In this document: positions 38,075 through 50,416 of the stretch, piece by piece
How the letters are laid out: every line of letters begins with the position of its first letter
Position numbering within the stretch: position 1 is the first letter of the stretch
Assembly: GCF_026283945.1 (NCBI RefSeq)
Contig: NZ_JAPDPC010000001.1
Span: 2,294,001-2,358,000 of the forward strand
Reading direction: 5' to 3'
DNA length: 64,000 nucleotides
Origin: Dyella humicola
Lineage (GTDB): Bacteria; Pseudomonadota; Gammaproteobacteria; Xanthomonadales; Rhodanobacteraceae
Notes under the pieces: model-generated
Databases searched by the model: none
What the model was told of the DNA's origin: nothing
What the model saw: the letters and a program-made list of their open reading frames with translations, nothing else
Position numbers and translations under genes: made by a program

Positions 38075-38713
38075 ATGACCACCATTGCAGGAATCCAGAT
38101 TCCGGACAGCCAGCTGGCCCGTGAAGTCACTGATCTCGTCAGGGACACCGAAACTGATCTCCTTTTCCACCATTCGCGCCGGGTCTTTTTGTTTGGCGCC
38201 CTGACTGGCAAGAAGCAGCAGCGAGAGTTTGATCCGGAGCTTCTCTATTTGGCCGCCATGTTTCATGACATGGGGCTCATGCCTGCGCATAGCAGCCCCG
38301 ACAAGCGTTTCGAGGTGGATGGCGCCAACACGGCAGCGGATTTCCTGCGTCGTCACGGCATTGCCGAAAACACCGTCGACCTCGTCTGGACAAGCATCGC
38401 GCTACATACGACACCGGGCATTCCTGAGTTCATGAAGCCCGAAGTGGCGCTGCTCACGGCGGGCGTCGAAATGGACGTGATGGGCCTGGGCTTCCCCAAT
38501 GTCGATGACGGCGATCGTGCGTCGATCGTCGAAGCGCATCCGCGCGGGACGCAGTTCAAGCAGGACATCATCGAAGCTTTCTACCAGGGCATCCGGCACA
38601 AGCCGGACACGACCTTCGGCAACGTCAAGGCCGACGTGATGGCGTTCAAGGATCCGCATTTCCATCGCGGCAATTTCTGCAGCATCATCCTGGGTTCGGC
38701 ATGGCCAAATTGA
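38075..38713 (+). CDS. HD-domain protein, cyanamide hydratase-like
   Basis: 212 residues from ATG 38075. HD metal motif: LLFHHSRRVFLFG (His), LYLAAMFHDMGL (His-Asp), then DLVWTSIALHTTPGIPE. This spacing recalls cyanamide hydratase-like HD proteins (DDI2/CAH group), which hydrate a nitrile-like group. Divergence with a GlxA-type regulator, a family that includes nitrile-responsive members, fits weakly. Substrate unproven. Confidence 0.75.
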   Translation: MTTIAGIQIPDSQLAREVTDLVRDTETDLLFHHSRRVFLFGALTGKKQQREFDPELLYLAAMFHDMGLMPAHSSPDKRFEVDGANTAADFLRRHGIAENTVDLVWTSIALHTTPGIPEFMKPEVALLTAGVEMDVMGLGFPNVDDGDRASIVEAHPRGTQFKQDIIEAFYQGIRHKPDTTFGNVKADVMAFKDPHFHRGNFCSIILGSAWPN

Positions 38714-39013
38714 GCCTTGAAGTCGGGCGTGGCAGGGCGAGCTACCGGGCGCCAGTGATCCGGCTTCGAAGCACGGCCACTTGAAGGACAGCGAGACCTT
38801 CCCTTCCCCATCGCCGGACTGACCATGACCACGCAGCCGGCGATCTACTGACCTTTGGTGCAATAGGCAGCGGCGTCAAATCGCTCTAGCCTCGGTGCCC
38901 TGGTGTGTCGGGCGTGCGTGTGTCTGCGAGCCACGACGATCACGTTTCGTCAGGCAACGCGCCCGGGCGCATGCCGCTCATCAGCCACTCAGGCCAGAGG
39001 GGGGGGGCGTAGC
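38714..39013. other. Intergenic, no gene seen
   Basis: No supported frame. A run of seven G bases lies just before the ribosome-site region of the next gene. Confidence 0.4.
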
Positions 39014-39874
39014 ATGCAAGTCACCTACAAGACGCAGCACGTCGACAATGTCGCGGTCTTCTATCGGGAAGCAGGCAACCCTGAGAAACCCACGATTTTG
39101 CTCCTGCATGGTTTCCCGACATCGAGCCATATGTTCAGGGACCTGATCCCCCTGCTGGCTCCGCACTACCACCTGATTGCACCGGATCTGCCTGGCTTCG
39201 GCCAAACCAGGTCCCCGCCACGCGATACCTTCAACTATACGTTCGACCATCTGGCCCAAATCATCGACGGTTTTGTGTCGGCCATTGGATTGAAGCGTTA
39301 CGTGCTCTATGTCTTCGATTACGGCGCGCCCACCGGCTATCGCTTGGCAGTCGCGCATCCCGAGCGAGTCATCGCCATCGTCAGCCAGAACGGCAATGCC
39401 TACCTCGAAGGCTTGAGTGATGAGTGGGGCCCCTGGCAGACCTACTGGCGCGAACCGACTCAGGCGCATCGCGAGGCCTGTCGCGCCTCGCTCTCCGCCG
39501 ACACTATCAAGAACTGGCAATATCTCACCGGCGTGAACGCCGAGCACATGTCGCCTGACGGCTACACGTTGGACATTGCCTACATGGCGCGTCCCGGTGC
39601 CGAGGAAATCCAGCTCGACCTGATTCTCGACTATCGCAGCAACCTGGCGAAGTATCCCGAGTTCCAGGCGTATTTCCGCGACCACCAGCCGCCGTTCCTG
39701 GCCACCTGGGGCCGGCATGACCCAGCCTTTGTTCCGCCGGGCGCGCACGCATACAAGCGGGATATGCCCAAGGCCGAGGTGCATCTGCTCGACACCGGTC
39801 ACTTCGCTCTGGAAACGCACGCATCTGAGATCGCCAGGCTGATGAGCGACTTTCTCAGCCGCCATAGCGCCTGA
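39014..39874 (+). CDS. Alpha/beta hydrolase, epoxide hydrolase/haloalkane dehalogenase-like
   Basis: 286 residues from ATG 39014. Oxyanion motif LLLHGFPTSSHMFRDL, nucleophile elbow YVFDYGAPTGYRLA with Asp as nucleophile, as in epoxide hydrolases and dehalogenases, acid-His at DTGHFALETHA. Pairs with the HD gene by distance (300 bp) but probably not an operon. Likely opens epoxides or cleaves a halide ester; unspecified. Confidence 0.85.
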   Translation: MQVTYKTQHVDNVAVFYREAGNPEKPTILLLHGFPTSSHMFRDLIPLLAPHYHLIAPDLPGFGQTRSPPRDTFNYTFDHLAQIIDGFVSAIGLKRYVLYVFDYGAPTGYRLAVAHPERVIAIVSQNGNAYLEGLSDEWGPWQTYWREPTQAHREACRASLSADTIKNWQYLTGVNAEHMSPDGYTLDIAYMARPGAEEIQLDLILDYRSNLAKYPEFQAYFRDHQPPFLATWGRHDPAFVPPGAHAYKRDMPKAEVHLLDTGHFALETHASEIARLMSDFLSRHSA

Positions 39875-39993
39875 GTGCCTGGGCGGGCATGTCCGCCCAG
39901 CTCTAAAAGAAGCGCACCGTTCAAGCGTGCGCGCGACTGCTGGCAATCGGCCGATTTCGCGTCGCACAAGGTCCATCGTGACGGGAGTACGCC

Positions 39994-40695
39994 ATGCACC
40001 TCGAACTGCCGGAAGCACAGCTTCGATCATTCAAGGATTTCATCAAGCACTACCTGATGATTGTTCTCAGCATTCTCACTGCACTTGGCCTTGAACAGCT
40101 CATTATCAGCGCGCACGAGCATCACGCGGCACAGAGAGCCAGTGCCCAGATTGAAGAGGAAATCCGGCTCAATCTCGCCGATGTCCACGCCGCCCGCATG
40201 CAGGATGCCGCGCAATCGAAGATGCTCGATAGCGTGCTGGGCGACCTGGTGCAGGACGTCAAGTCCGATGTGCCGGACGCCCAGATCGCGGAGCACATTC
40301 ACTCAGTGGCGGGTTCAAACCATTTCAACCTCAACCTTCGCTGGCCCACGTTGCGTCACGAAGCGTGGGATGTGGCCGTGGCCGACCAGTCTGCGGGCTG
40401 GATCGACACGGAGCGTCGACGTCGCTATGCAGCCGTCTACGCTTATCAGCGCGATGCCACCATCGGCATGAGCGCCGACATCGCCTTGCTGATCAATGGG
40501 CCGCGTCTGATCGATGCACTGACGGACCTTCGGGCGGGAAGCGTCCAGCCCAGCGAATTCCTGCATGTGGTTGGTCAGATGTCCGCCATGCTCAACGAAT
40601 CGCAGGGCAATCTCGCACAGCTGGAGGATCGCCTCGACAAGGCCTTGTCGCAGCAGCCGATGCACGACCCGGCAACGGAGCACTCCACGCACTGA
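39994..40695 (+). CDS. Hypothetical membrane-anchored coiled-coil protein
   Basis: 233 residues. One N-terminal membrane helix (YLMIVLSILTALGLEQLII) then helical soluble part (ASAQIEEEIRLNLADVHAAR; AQLEDRLDKALSQQ). No known domain. Ribosome site GGGAGT precedes. Likely faces one side of the membrane as a scaffold; role unknown. Confidence 0.65.
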   Translation: MHLELPEAQLRSFKDFIKHYLMIVLSILTALGLEQLIISAHEHHAAQRASAQIEEEIRLNLADVHAARMQDAAQSKMLDSVLGDLVQDVKSDVPDAQIAEHIHSVAGSNHFNLNLRWPTLRHEAWDVAVADQSAGWIDTERRRRYAAVYAYQRDATIGMSADIALLINGPRLIDALTDLRAGSVQPSEFLHVVGQMSAMLNESQGNLAQLEDRLDKALSQQPMHDPATEHSTH

Positions 40696-43610
<2,915 letters not shown>

Positions 43611-43936
43611 TCTCGGCGCACAGGCCATGAACATCTAGCTGGCCGCCTCGACCTGGTATCGGGCTACCCCGAACCAGGTCGAGACCGGATGCCGCCCTGC
43701 GACCCGGCGCTGTTGCTGACACCCCTGCCTCGTCTCCTCGCCGGAAACCCAGCGGCAGGCTTCCCTACGAATCGCCCTATAGCCCCGAGTTCCGGGGCGC
43801 ATTGGGCCGCAATGAAGGGCTGGCCTCGGCTTGGCCATAGCCCATGTCAATCGCGTTCATGGCAACAATCAATTGGCTCAATCGTGTCAAGGCCGCTAAC
43901 CTTGCGCTTCCATCAACCACTGCGGAAGAAATCACG
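43611..43936. promoter_or_regulatory. katG-ahpC spacer with a hairpin
   Basis: CTCGACCTGG (43647-43656) pairs with CCAGGTCGAG (43674-43683), 10 bp, a likely terminator of katG without a T-run. The rest carries the ahpC promoter region; CAAGGCCGCT and similar are unremarkable, and no OxyR box is clear. Confidence 0.5.
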
Positions 43937-44500
43937 ATGTCGCTGATCAATACCGAAATCAAACCGTTCAAGGCCCACGCTTTCAAGGACGGCCAGTTCA
44001 TCGAAGTCTCCGACGCCACGCTGAAGGGCAAGTGGTCGGTGGTGGTGTTCTACCCGGCCGACTTCACCTTCGTGTGCCCGACCGAGCTGGAAGACCTGGC
44101 TGATTTCTATCCGCAGTTCCAGAAGCTGGGCGTTGAGGTTTATGCGGTCTCGACCGACACCCATTTCGCGCACAAGGCATGGCACGACACCTCCGACGCG
44201 ATCAAGAAGGTGCAGTACACGATGATCGGCGACCCGACCGGCGCGATCACCCGCAACTTCGACGTCATGATCGAGGAAGAAGGCCTGGCGCTGCGCGGCA
44301 CCTTCGTGATCAATCCGGAAGGCCAGATCAAGCTGTGCGAGATCCATGACAACGGTATCGGCCGCGACGCGTCCGAGCTGCTGCGCAAGGTCAAGGCCGC
44401 CCAGTACGTCGCCTCCCACCCGGGTGAAGTGTGCCCGGCCAAGTGGAAGGAAGGCGAGACCACCCTGAAGCCGTCGCTGCACCTGGTTGGCAAGATCTAA
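43937..44500 (+). CDS. ahpC: Alkyl hydroperoxide reductase subunit C (2-Cys peroxiredoxin)
   Basis: 187 residues. Peroxidatic Cys in [17 protein letters not shown], conserved Thr/Arg around it, resolving Cys in [13 protein letters not shown] near the C-terminus. Reduces hydrogen peroxide and organic peroxides with electrons from AhpF, the next gene. Start ATG 43937 with GAAGAAATC upstream. Confidence 0.96.
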   Translation: MSLINTEIKPFKAHAFKDGQFIEVSDATLKGKWSVVVFYPADFTFVCPTELEDLADFYPQFQKLGVEVYAVSTDTHFAHKAWHDTSDAIKKVQYTMIGDPTGAITRNFDVMIEEEGLALRGTFVINPEGQIKLCEIHDNGIGRDASELLRKVKAAQYVASHPGEVCPAKWKEGETTLKPSLHLVGKI

Positions 44501-44665
44501 GCCGGCCGCGATCCAAGTAACTGTGTTCTGTTTGGCGGCTCGCTGCATCGAGCCGCCCCAAACCTGGCGCATCGCCAGGTTTGACCTCCGAATTCCCTGC
44601 ATCCGTGACGCCCGGCTCCGCCGGGTGATGATGGGATGCACCCCGAAGAAAGCCGAGGAGTCACC
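44501..44665. other. Three hairpins between ahpC and ahpF
   Basis: GGCGGCTCG / CGAGCCGCC (44534-44557), AACCTGGCG / CGCCAGGTT (44561-44581) and a shorter GCCCGGC / GCCGGGT stack near 44610. No T-run follows the first, so full termination is unlikely. The set probably lets more ahpC than ahpF message accumulate, which suits the protein ratio needed. Confidence 0.6.
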
Positions 44666-46246
44666 ATGCTGGATGCCGATCTGAAGTCCCAATTGCAGGC
44701 TTATCTCGAAAAGGTCGTGCACCCGATCGAGCTGGTGGCCTCGCTTGATGAAAGCGCCAAGTCACAGGAGCTGCTGGGCTTGCTGCAGGACATCGCGTCC
44801 TTGTCGGACAAGATCTCGCTGAGCCCCGATGGCGGCGACGCGCGCAAGCCGTCCTTCGCGATCAATCGCCTGGGCACGGACGTCAGCGTCGGTTTCGCCG
44901 GCATCCCGCTCGGTCATGAGTTCACCTCGCTGGTGCTGGCCCTGCTGCAAGTGGGCGGCCACCCCTCGAAGGCGACCCAGGAGGTCATCGAACAGGTGCG
45001 CAACCTCGACGGCGACTATCGCTTCGAGACGTTTATGTCGCTGTCCTGCCATAGCTGCCCCGACACGGTGCAGGCGCTGAACCTGATGAGCGTGATCAAT
45101 CCGAACATCAAGCATGTGGCGATTGACGGCTCGCTGTTCCAGGACGAGGTGAACGAGCGCCAGGTGATGGCGGTGCCTACCGTGTTCCTCAATGGCGAAC
45201 CGTTCGATACGGGCCGCATGAGCATCGAGCAGATTGCGGCTCGCCTGGATAGGGGCGCCGAGGATCGTGCGGCAGAGCGGATCAAGTCCAAGCCGGCGTT
45301 CGACGTGCTGGTGATCGGCGGCGGCCCGGCCGGCGCTGCAGCGGCCATCTATGCCGCGCGCAAGGGCATCCGCACCGGCGTCGTCGCGGAGCGCTTCGGC
45401 GGCCAGGTGCTCGATACCATGTCCATCGAGAACTTCATCTCGGTGCCGTATACCGACGGCCCCAAGTTGGCCGCTGCGCTGGAGCAGCACGTGCACGAAT
45501 ACGACGTGGACGTGATGAACCTGCAACGCGCCGATCATCTGATGGCGGCGGATGAGCCGGGCGGACTGCACGCGGTGCGCCTGGCCAACGGCGCCATGCT
45601 GAAGTCGAAGACGGTGATCCTTTCCACCGGCGCGCGCTGGCGCAACATGAACGTGCCGGGCGAGCAGGATTACCGCAACAAGGGCGTCACCTATTGCCCG
45701 CATTGCGACGGCCCGCTGTTCAAGGGCAAGCGCGTCGCGGTGATCGGTGGCGGCAACTCCGGCGTGGAAGCGGCGATCGATCTGGCCGGGATCGTGGGTC
45801 ACGTGACCCTGCTGGAGTTCGACAGTAAGCTGCGTGCGGACGAAGTCCTGCAGCGCAAGCTGCGCAGCCTGCCGAACGTCGACGTGATCGTCAGTGCGCA
45901 AACCACCGAAGTCCAGGGCGACGGCCAGAAGGTCACCGGCCTGGCCTACACCGACCGCAGCAGCGGCGACAGCCGTCAGGTGGCGCTGGAAGGCGTGTTT
46001 GTGCAGATCGGCTTGCTGCCGAACACCGAATGGCTCAAGGGCACGCTGAAGCTCTCGCCGCGCGGCGAGATCGAAGTGGACGCACGAGGCGAGACGTCAC
46101 TGCCTGGCGTGTTTGCCGCGGGTGACGTCACCACGGTGCCGTACAAGCAGATCGTGATCGCCATGGGCGAAGGCTCCAAGGCATCACTGAGTGCATTTGA
46201 CTACCTGATCCGCTTGCCGGTGACGGAAGAAGCGCTGGTGGCCTAA
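44666..46246 (+). CDS. ahpF: Alkyl hydroperoxide reductase subunit F
   Basis: 526 residues from ATG 44666, with CGAGGAG upstream. N-terminal double thioredoxin fold with redox CHSC ([15 protein letters not shown]), FAD motif [22 protein letters not shown](P)H motif [19 protein letters not shown], thioredoxin-reductase-type CPHC ([10 protein letters not shown]), C-terminal [21 protein letters not shown]-like ending read as [12 protein letters not shown]. Passes electrons from NADH to AhpC. Confidence 0.96.
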   Translation: MLDADLKSQLQAYLEKVVHPIELVASLDESAKSQELLGLLQDIASLSDKISLSPDGGDARKPSFAINRLGTDVSVGFAGIPLGHEFTSLVLALLQVGGHPSKATQEVIEQVRNLDGDYRFETFMSLSCHSCPDTVQALNLMSVINPNIKHVAIDGSLFQDEVNERQVMAVPTVFLNGEPFDTGRMSIEQIAARLDRGAEDRAAERIKSKPAFDVLVIGGGPAGAAAAIYAARKGIRTGVVAERFGGQVLDTMSIENFISVPYTDGPKLAAALEQHVHEYDVDVMNLQRADHLMAADEPGGLHAVRLANGAMLKSKTVILSTGARWRNMNVPGEQDYRNKGVTYCPHCDGPLFKGKRVAVIGGGNSGVEAAIDLAGIVGHVTLLEFDSKLRADEVLQRKLRSLPNVDVIVSAQTTEVQGDGQKVTGLAYTDRSSGDSRQVALEGVFVQIGLLPNTEWLKGTLKLSPRGEIEVDARGETSLPGVFAAGDVTTVPYKQIVIAMGEGSKASLSAFDYLIRLPVTEEALVA

Positions 46247-46461
46247 GGGCTGTGGGAACGGGATGCGCCGATCCTCGGGATCCGCGTCCCTGCCCTGCTC
46301 AGCGTTGCCGGCTGTTATGAGCCCCTGCGATGACGAGCCACGCAGGCGATCGTTCGAGGCGCTCTCGAGGTACGCATGAACCAGCAAACGCGACGGTCCT
46401 CAGCCAGCGTTGGCTGCAGCAGGTCCCGCGTCGATCGCGTGCCCTTATCTCAGGAGAGTGT

Positions 46462-46584
46462 CTAGGATTGCGCCTCACGGCGAGCATCTCTCGCGACAAT
46501 CCAGCGCGCTTCCAGTGTGCGCATGATGGCGATTTCGATGACCAGCGCCGAAATCGCGAATGATGCAAACAGCACGGACGACAT
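46462..46584 (-). CDS. Small membrane protein
   Basis: 40 residues on the minus strand, with a very strong GAGGAGG ribosome site six to seven bases before ATG 46584. N-terminal membrane segment SSVLFASFAISALVIEIAI followed by a charged helix (RTLEARWIVARDARREAQ). No family is recognised. The strong ribosome site and clean single-helix shape argue for a real gene. It lies in the 575-bp gap between ahpF and the SDR gene. Confidence 0.6.
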   Translation of the reverse strand: MSSVLFASFAISALVIEIAIMRTLEARWIVARDARREAQS

Positions 46585-46821
46585 AGGTGTCCTCCTCATT
46601 GAGAGAGCGTCAAGGTCGGCGCCGATCAGCGTGAGCCACCGCTCCGACGGTGATGACTACAACACGGCCATGTTTCGACTTTGTTGCGCATCAATCTCAC
46701 CCGCGATGGTACGCGACGGCCTGCTCAGGCCCTGGCTAGCCGCCCCCCCCTAGTGCTGAGCCTTCAACAAACGTTTACGCCCACAGGCGCAACCTGACTG
46801 TGCAATAGGCGGGAGGCTGTC

Positions 46822-47544
46822 ATGAGTCGCATTGCCGTAGTCACGGGCGGGACACGCGGATTGGGCCGTGCCGTTGCCGTTGCGCTGAAAATGGATGGTT
46901 TCCAGGTCGTCGCACTATATTGCGGCCATCACGAGGCAGCCGAGGTGTTTCGCGAGGAAACATCCATCCCCGTCTACCACTGGGACGTATGCAATTTTCA
47001 GGCTTGTGCCGAGGGGGTGAAGCGCGTGGAGGCGGAGGTCGGGCCGATCGACGTACTCGTCAACAACGCCGGGATCACCCGCGATGCCATGCTTCACCGA
47101 ATGAGCGAGCAGCAGTGGACGGAGGTCATTTGCACCAATCTCGGCTCGATGTTCAACATGTGCCGGAACGTGATCGAAGGCATGCGCGAGCGTGGCTATG
47201 GCCGCATCGTGAATATCAGCTCGATCAACGGACAAAAAGGACAACTGGGCCAGGCTAATTATTCGGCCTCGAAGGCGGGTGTACTGGGGTTCACCCGCGC
47301 GCTCGCCCTGGAAAGCGCCTGCAAGGGCATCACGGTCAACGCCGTGGCGCCGGGCTATTGCGAAACCGAAATGATCGAGGCCGTTCAGCCGGAGCTGTTG
47401 AAGGCGATTGTGGCGGCCATTCCGTGCGGTCGTCTTGGTCGGGCGCAGGATGTGGCGCAACTGGTTTCCCTCCTCGTCAGCGAAGGAGCCAGCTTCATCA
47501 CCGGCGCCACCATCAGCATCAATGGCGGGCAATGGATGGGCTGA
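46822..47544 (+). CDS. Acetoacetyl-CoA reductase-like SDR
   Basis: 240 residues with GGGAGG ribosome site. VTGGTRGLGRAVAVALK cofactor motif, NNAGITRDAMLHRMSEQQW, catalytic YSASKAG, and the tail TGATISINGGQWMG. GITRDAM and NGGQWM are typical of PhbB, which reduces acetoacetyl-CoA with NADPH for polyhydroxybutyrate. No phaA or phaC gene is next to it, so PHB use is not certain. Confidence 0.82.
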   Translation: MSRIAVVTGGTRGLGRAVAVALKMDGFQVVALYCGHHEAAEVFREETSIPVYHWDVCNFQACAEGVKRVEAEVGPIDVLVNNAGITRDAMLHRMSEQQWTEVICTNLGSMFNMCRNVIEGMRERGYGRIVNISSINGQKGQLGQANYSASKAGVLGFTRALALESACKGITVNAVAPGYCETEMIEAVQPELLKAIVAAIPCGRLGRAQDVAQLVSLLVSEGASFITGATISINGGQWMG

Positions 47545-47728
47545 TGTCGGGCCGATATCGCATGACCTGATCGGCGTGCGATACGGCCCGTCACATCGGG
47601 CGGAACTGTCCTTCGATTCGGCGTATCGTTGAGTGAGTCAGTGGACGACTTTCAGTGGACTAGTCCAGGGAAGTGCCCGGTCAGCCAGGATCAAATATCG
47701 GCCTGTTACCTGCGACGAGGGCCGCGCT

Positions 47729-48280
47729 ATGCAACAGATCTCCGCCCACTTTTCGGCCGCACCGAACCCGGCGTCCTGGAAAGGACGACTGCGTGACGGC
47801 CGCCTGATCCATATTCGCCCCATCGATCCGGCGGATGTCTCGCTGGAACGTGATTTCCTCTCGCGCCTGACCCCTGAAGGTCTGTCGTATCGTTTTCTGG
47901 GGCTGATCAAGGACGACAGCGAGGAGGCAGCCAGGGACCTGACGCATTTTGATCCACGCGAATTGGCGCTGGTCGCCATTGCGGATGAAGACGGCAGCGA
48001 GGTCGAGGTGGGCGTGGCCTGTTACCGCGCTAGCGACGATGGCACGCGTTGCGACTGCGCCGTGACGGTGGATCCGGCGTGGCAGAAATGCGGTGTCGGC
48101 GGGATCCTCATGCAGCACCTCATCGGGATGGCACGGTTGCGTGGTATCCGGCGGATGTACGCAGTCGACGCCGTTCGTAGTGCCGGCACGCACGCGCTGG
48201 CGCGGCATCTTGGCTTTCACAGTCGTCCTGACCCGGAAGATCCCGCTTCGGTCACCTTCGAGCTTGAGCTTAACGACTAA
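47729..48280 (+). CDS. GNAT-family acetyltransferase
   Basis: 183 residues from ATG 47729. RDGRLIHIRPIDPADV is the typical start of acetyltransferases related to the regulatory Pat-like domain, DPAWQKCGVGGILMQHLI is motif A (acetyl-CoA loop with Gly-x-Gly), SAGTHALARHLGFHS is motif B. Likely acetylates a protein or small amine; unspecified. Confidence 0.82.
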   Translation: MQQISAHFSAAPNPASWKGRLRDGRLIHIRPIDPADVSLERDFLSRLTPEGLSYRFLGLIKDDSEEAARDLTHFDPRELALVAIADEDGSEVEVGVACYRASDDGTRCDCAVTVDPAWQKCGVGGILMQHLIGMARLRGIRRMYAVDAVRSAGTHALARHLGFHSRPDPEDPASVTFELELND

Positions 48281-48418
48281 CGGTACGCACCAACGCCTGC
48301 CCTGCACTTCCGTTGAGGCGTCTCGACTTGTGTATGCCGCGCCGGCAGCACGCGGCTCCGGCGGCCTCGTAAGCCGCGAGCATCAAAAACATGCTCACCG
48401 ATGTCATGGGGAGGACAT

Positions 48419-48895
48419 ATGTCGAACGCGTGGATTCTGGTGTCGGACGCGGCGAAGGCGCGGCTATTCGAAATGGCCAGGCCCTCCTATGCCCTGGTCG
48501 AGATTGCCTGCTTCACGAATCTCGACGGACGGGGCGCAAACCGTAACGGCCTCGGTCGGAGGCTGCCGCGCGCCAGGGACAGCCTCGGGCCGGCGCGGCA
48601 TGCCACCGCGCCGCACAGGACGTGGCGCGAGAAGCATGCCCTCCAATTTGCGAAATCATTGAAGAAGGCTTTGATCAATGGCCAGGTACATCACCAATTT
48701 GAGCGCCTCTTCCTGGTTGCCCCGCCTCGCTTCCTCGGCGTGCTGCATGAGAGCCTCGACGACCACCTCGCGGCACAGGTGGCTGGCGAGATAGGCAACG
48801 ATCTCATTGCGCTTCGACCCAGCGACCTTCTCGATCGCCTGCATGTGGCCTTTCCGCACGATTTCCGGGCGCAGCCAGCGCATGCAGCGGCGTAG
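48419..48895 (+). CDS. Host attachment-like protein (PF10116 family)
   Basis: 158 residues from ATG 48419 with GGGGAGG upstream. Begins WILVSDAAKARLFEM, later FAKSLKKALINGQ and RLFLVAPPRFLGVLHESL, all typical of the family named for attachment to host cells, with relation to the baeRF eRF1-like folds. Function is not well known; a role in translation or stress is suspected. Long minus-strand frames over it are shadows. Confidence 0.82.
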   Translation: MSNAWILVSDAAKARLFEMARPSYALVEIACFTNLDGRGANRNGLGRRLPRARDSLGPARHATAPHRTWREKHALQFAKSLKKALINGQVHHQFERLFLVAPPRFLGVLHESLDDHLAAQVAGEIGNDLIALRPSDLLDRLHVAFPHDFRAQPAHAAA

Positions 48896-49234
48896 CAGAC
48901 GAGCCCGTTGCAATGTACTCAGTGCATCCAGCACATTGCCCGAGAGATGGAGCGCGTAGGTGCGGGTGGCATAATGGCGGACCGCTAACCCCCGAGCAAT
49001 CTGGATCAAGGGCAACGCGTGGCGTGCCATGGGCACGTCGGCATGCTGTTTCGGTGGTGCACAAGCGCTTCGCCGGGCTGGAGAGGCCCTGAGCGATCCA
49101 CACAGATCTAAGCGCCATGAAAGCCACTTGAGCCGATACTTCGTAATCTGGGAAAATGAAAAATCTTTGTCCAGCAATGAGTTGGCGCGACCTCAGTTAG
49201 GTCCAGCTGGATCAACCATCACTATCGGTGCCGC
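48896..49234. other. Intergenic, no gene seen
   Basis: AT-rich in its last 60 bases (ATTCGTAATCTGGGAAAATG-like), which may hold the promoter of the glycosyltransferase gene. No supported frame. Confidence 0.4.
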
Positions 49235-50338
49235 TTGAACAAAACCTTCGTGAATCAAACGCAGGAACCCATCCCTCGAAAGGGAATTTACCGGGTCCTT
49301 GTGTGCCGACCCAATCATCGGCTGGGCAATATGGTCTTGCTCACACCGCTCATTACTGAACTTGAGCGTCTTTATAAGGGCGTCGAGATCGACATCCTTG
49401 CCGAAGGCGATATCGCGAAGGAAGTGTTCAGTACGTTCTTCAGCGTCAAGAACATTTATTGCTTGCCCAAGCGCGGATTCAAGCGCCCCGTGCGTTTTCT
49501 CGGCATGCTGCTGCAGGTGAGAAAGACCCAGTACGACCTGATCATCGACCCCATCGTGGGATCCGGCTTCAGTCGCGCACTGGTGAAATTCACGAAGGGC
49601 CGCCTCAAGCTGGGCTACAGCGATACACCGGAGAAATCGGGGCTCACGCATAGCGTGCCTTTTGATGCCGCCCCGGAGCACATGGCGAAGCGTGCGATCG
49701 ATCTGTTGCATTGGGATCCGTCCCACGCCAGCGACGTATCCATCGACTATCCCACCCTGGATATGCGACTGACCGATGCGGAGCGTGCGCATGGGCGCAC
49801 GGTCATTCGTGACATGCTTGATGTCTCGCACCAGGCCATGACTCCACTGGTCGTCGGTGTATTTGCCAATGCCACCGGTGCGAAGCGCTACAGCAAGGAG
49901 TGGTGGAAGGAGTTCATGAGCACCTTCAGGGACATGAGCCCGTCGTCGAACATCGTCGAAATCGTTCCCATGCATGGGCGTTCGATGCTCGATTCGGAGT
50001 GGCCCGGCTACTTCACCACCGATATCCGCCGGATGAGCGCCGTGATGGCGGGCGTCGATCTGATGATCAGTGCCGACTGCGGCGTCATGCATCTTGCGGT
50101 CGCGTCTCGCGTCCCGACCGTGGGCCTGTTCAGCGTCACCGACGCCGCTGTTTATGAGCCTTACGGTCTCGGTAGTTGCGCCCTGGTCACCAAGGGCCTG
50201 ACGGCGCGTGAAACCGCCAACAAGGTGGTCGAATTGTTTTCGGGCTTGCTCACGAAGGCGCCATCCGTGCTGGCACCGCGTGAATCGACCCCATCAGCCA
50301 GGCCGGCCGAAGCCATCGTCGGCCCGGCCGGACCGTAA
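49235..50338 (+). CDS. Family 9 glycosyltransferase (heptosyltransferase-like)
   Basis: 367 residues from a TTG start; no earlier good start is seen. VLVCRPNHRLGNMVLLTPLI is the N-terminal acceptor loop, YDLIIDPIVGSGFSR and VVGVFANATGAKRYSKEWW the centre, DLMISADCGVMHLAVASRVP the C-terminal donor site (Asp-x-x-x-x-H-x-A as in WaaC/WaaF). Adds a sugar to lipopolysaccharide core or similar. The last 25 residues are a Pro/Ala tail. Two membrane glycosyltransferases follow. Confidence 0.85.
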   Translation: MNKTFVNQTQEPIPRKGIYRVLVCRPNHRLGNMVLLTPLITELERLYKGVEIDILAEGDIAKEVFSTFFSVKNIYCLPKRGFKRPVRFLGMLLQVRKTQYDLIIDPIVGSGFSRALVKFTKGRLKLGYSDTPEKSGLTHSVPFDAAPEHMAKRAIDLLHWDPSHASDVSIDYPTLDMRLTDAERAHGRTVIRDMLDVSHQAMTPLVVGVFANATGAKRYSKEWWKEFMSTFRDMSPSSNIVEIVPMHGRSMLDSEWPGYFTTDIRRMSAVMAGVDLMISADCGVMHLAVASRVPTVGLFSVTDAAVYEPYGLGSCALVTKGLTARETANKVVELFSGLLTKAPSVLAPRESTPSARPAEAIVGPAGP

Positions 50339-50416
50339 GCGCGGGTTGATTCCGCGAGACAGGAGGACGCGTATCTGGCACCCTGCGCGTCCTTACTGCA
50401 CACACGATGACTTCCG

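Noticed and set aside
48656-49177. 173-codon minus-strand frame over the host attachment-like gene
   Set aside because: The + strand frame carries clear family motifs, including the segment around RLFLVAPPRF; the minus frame has none.
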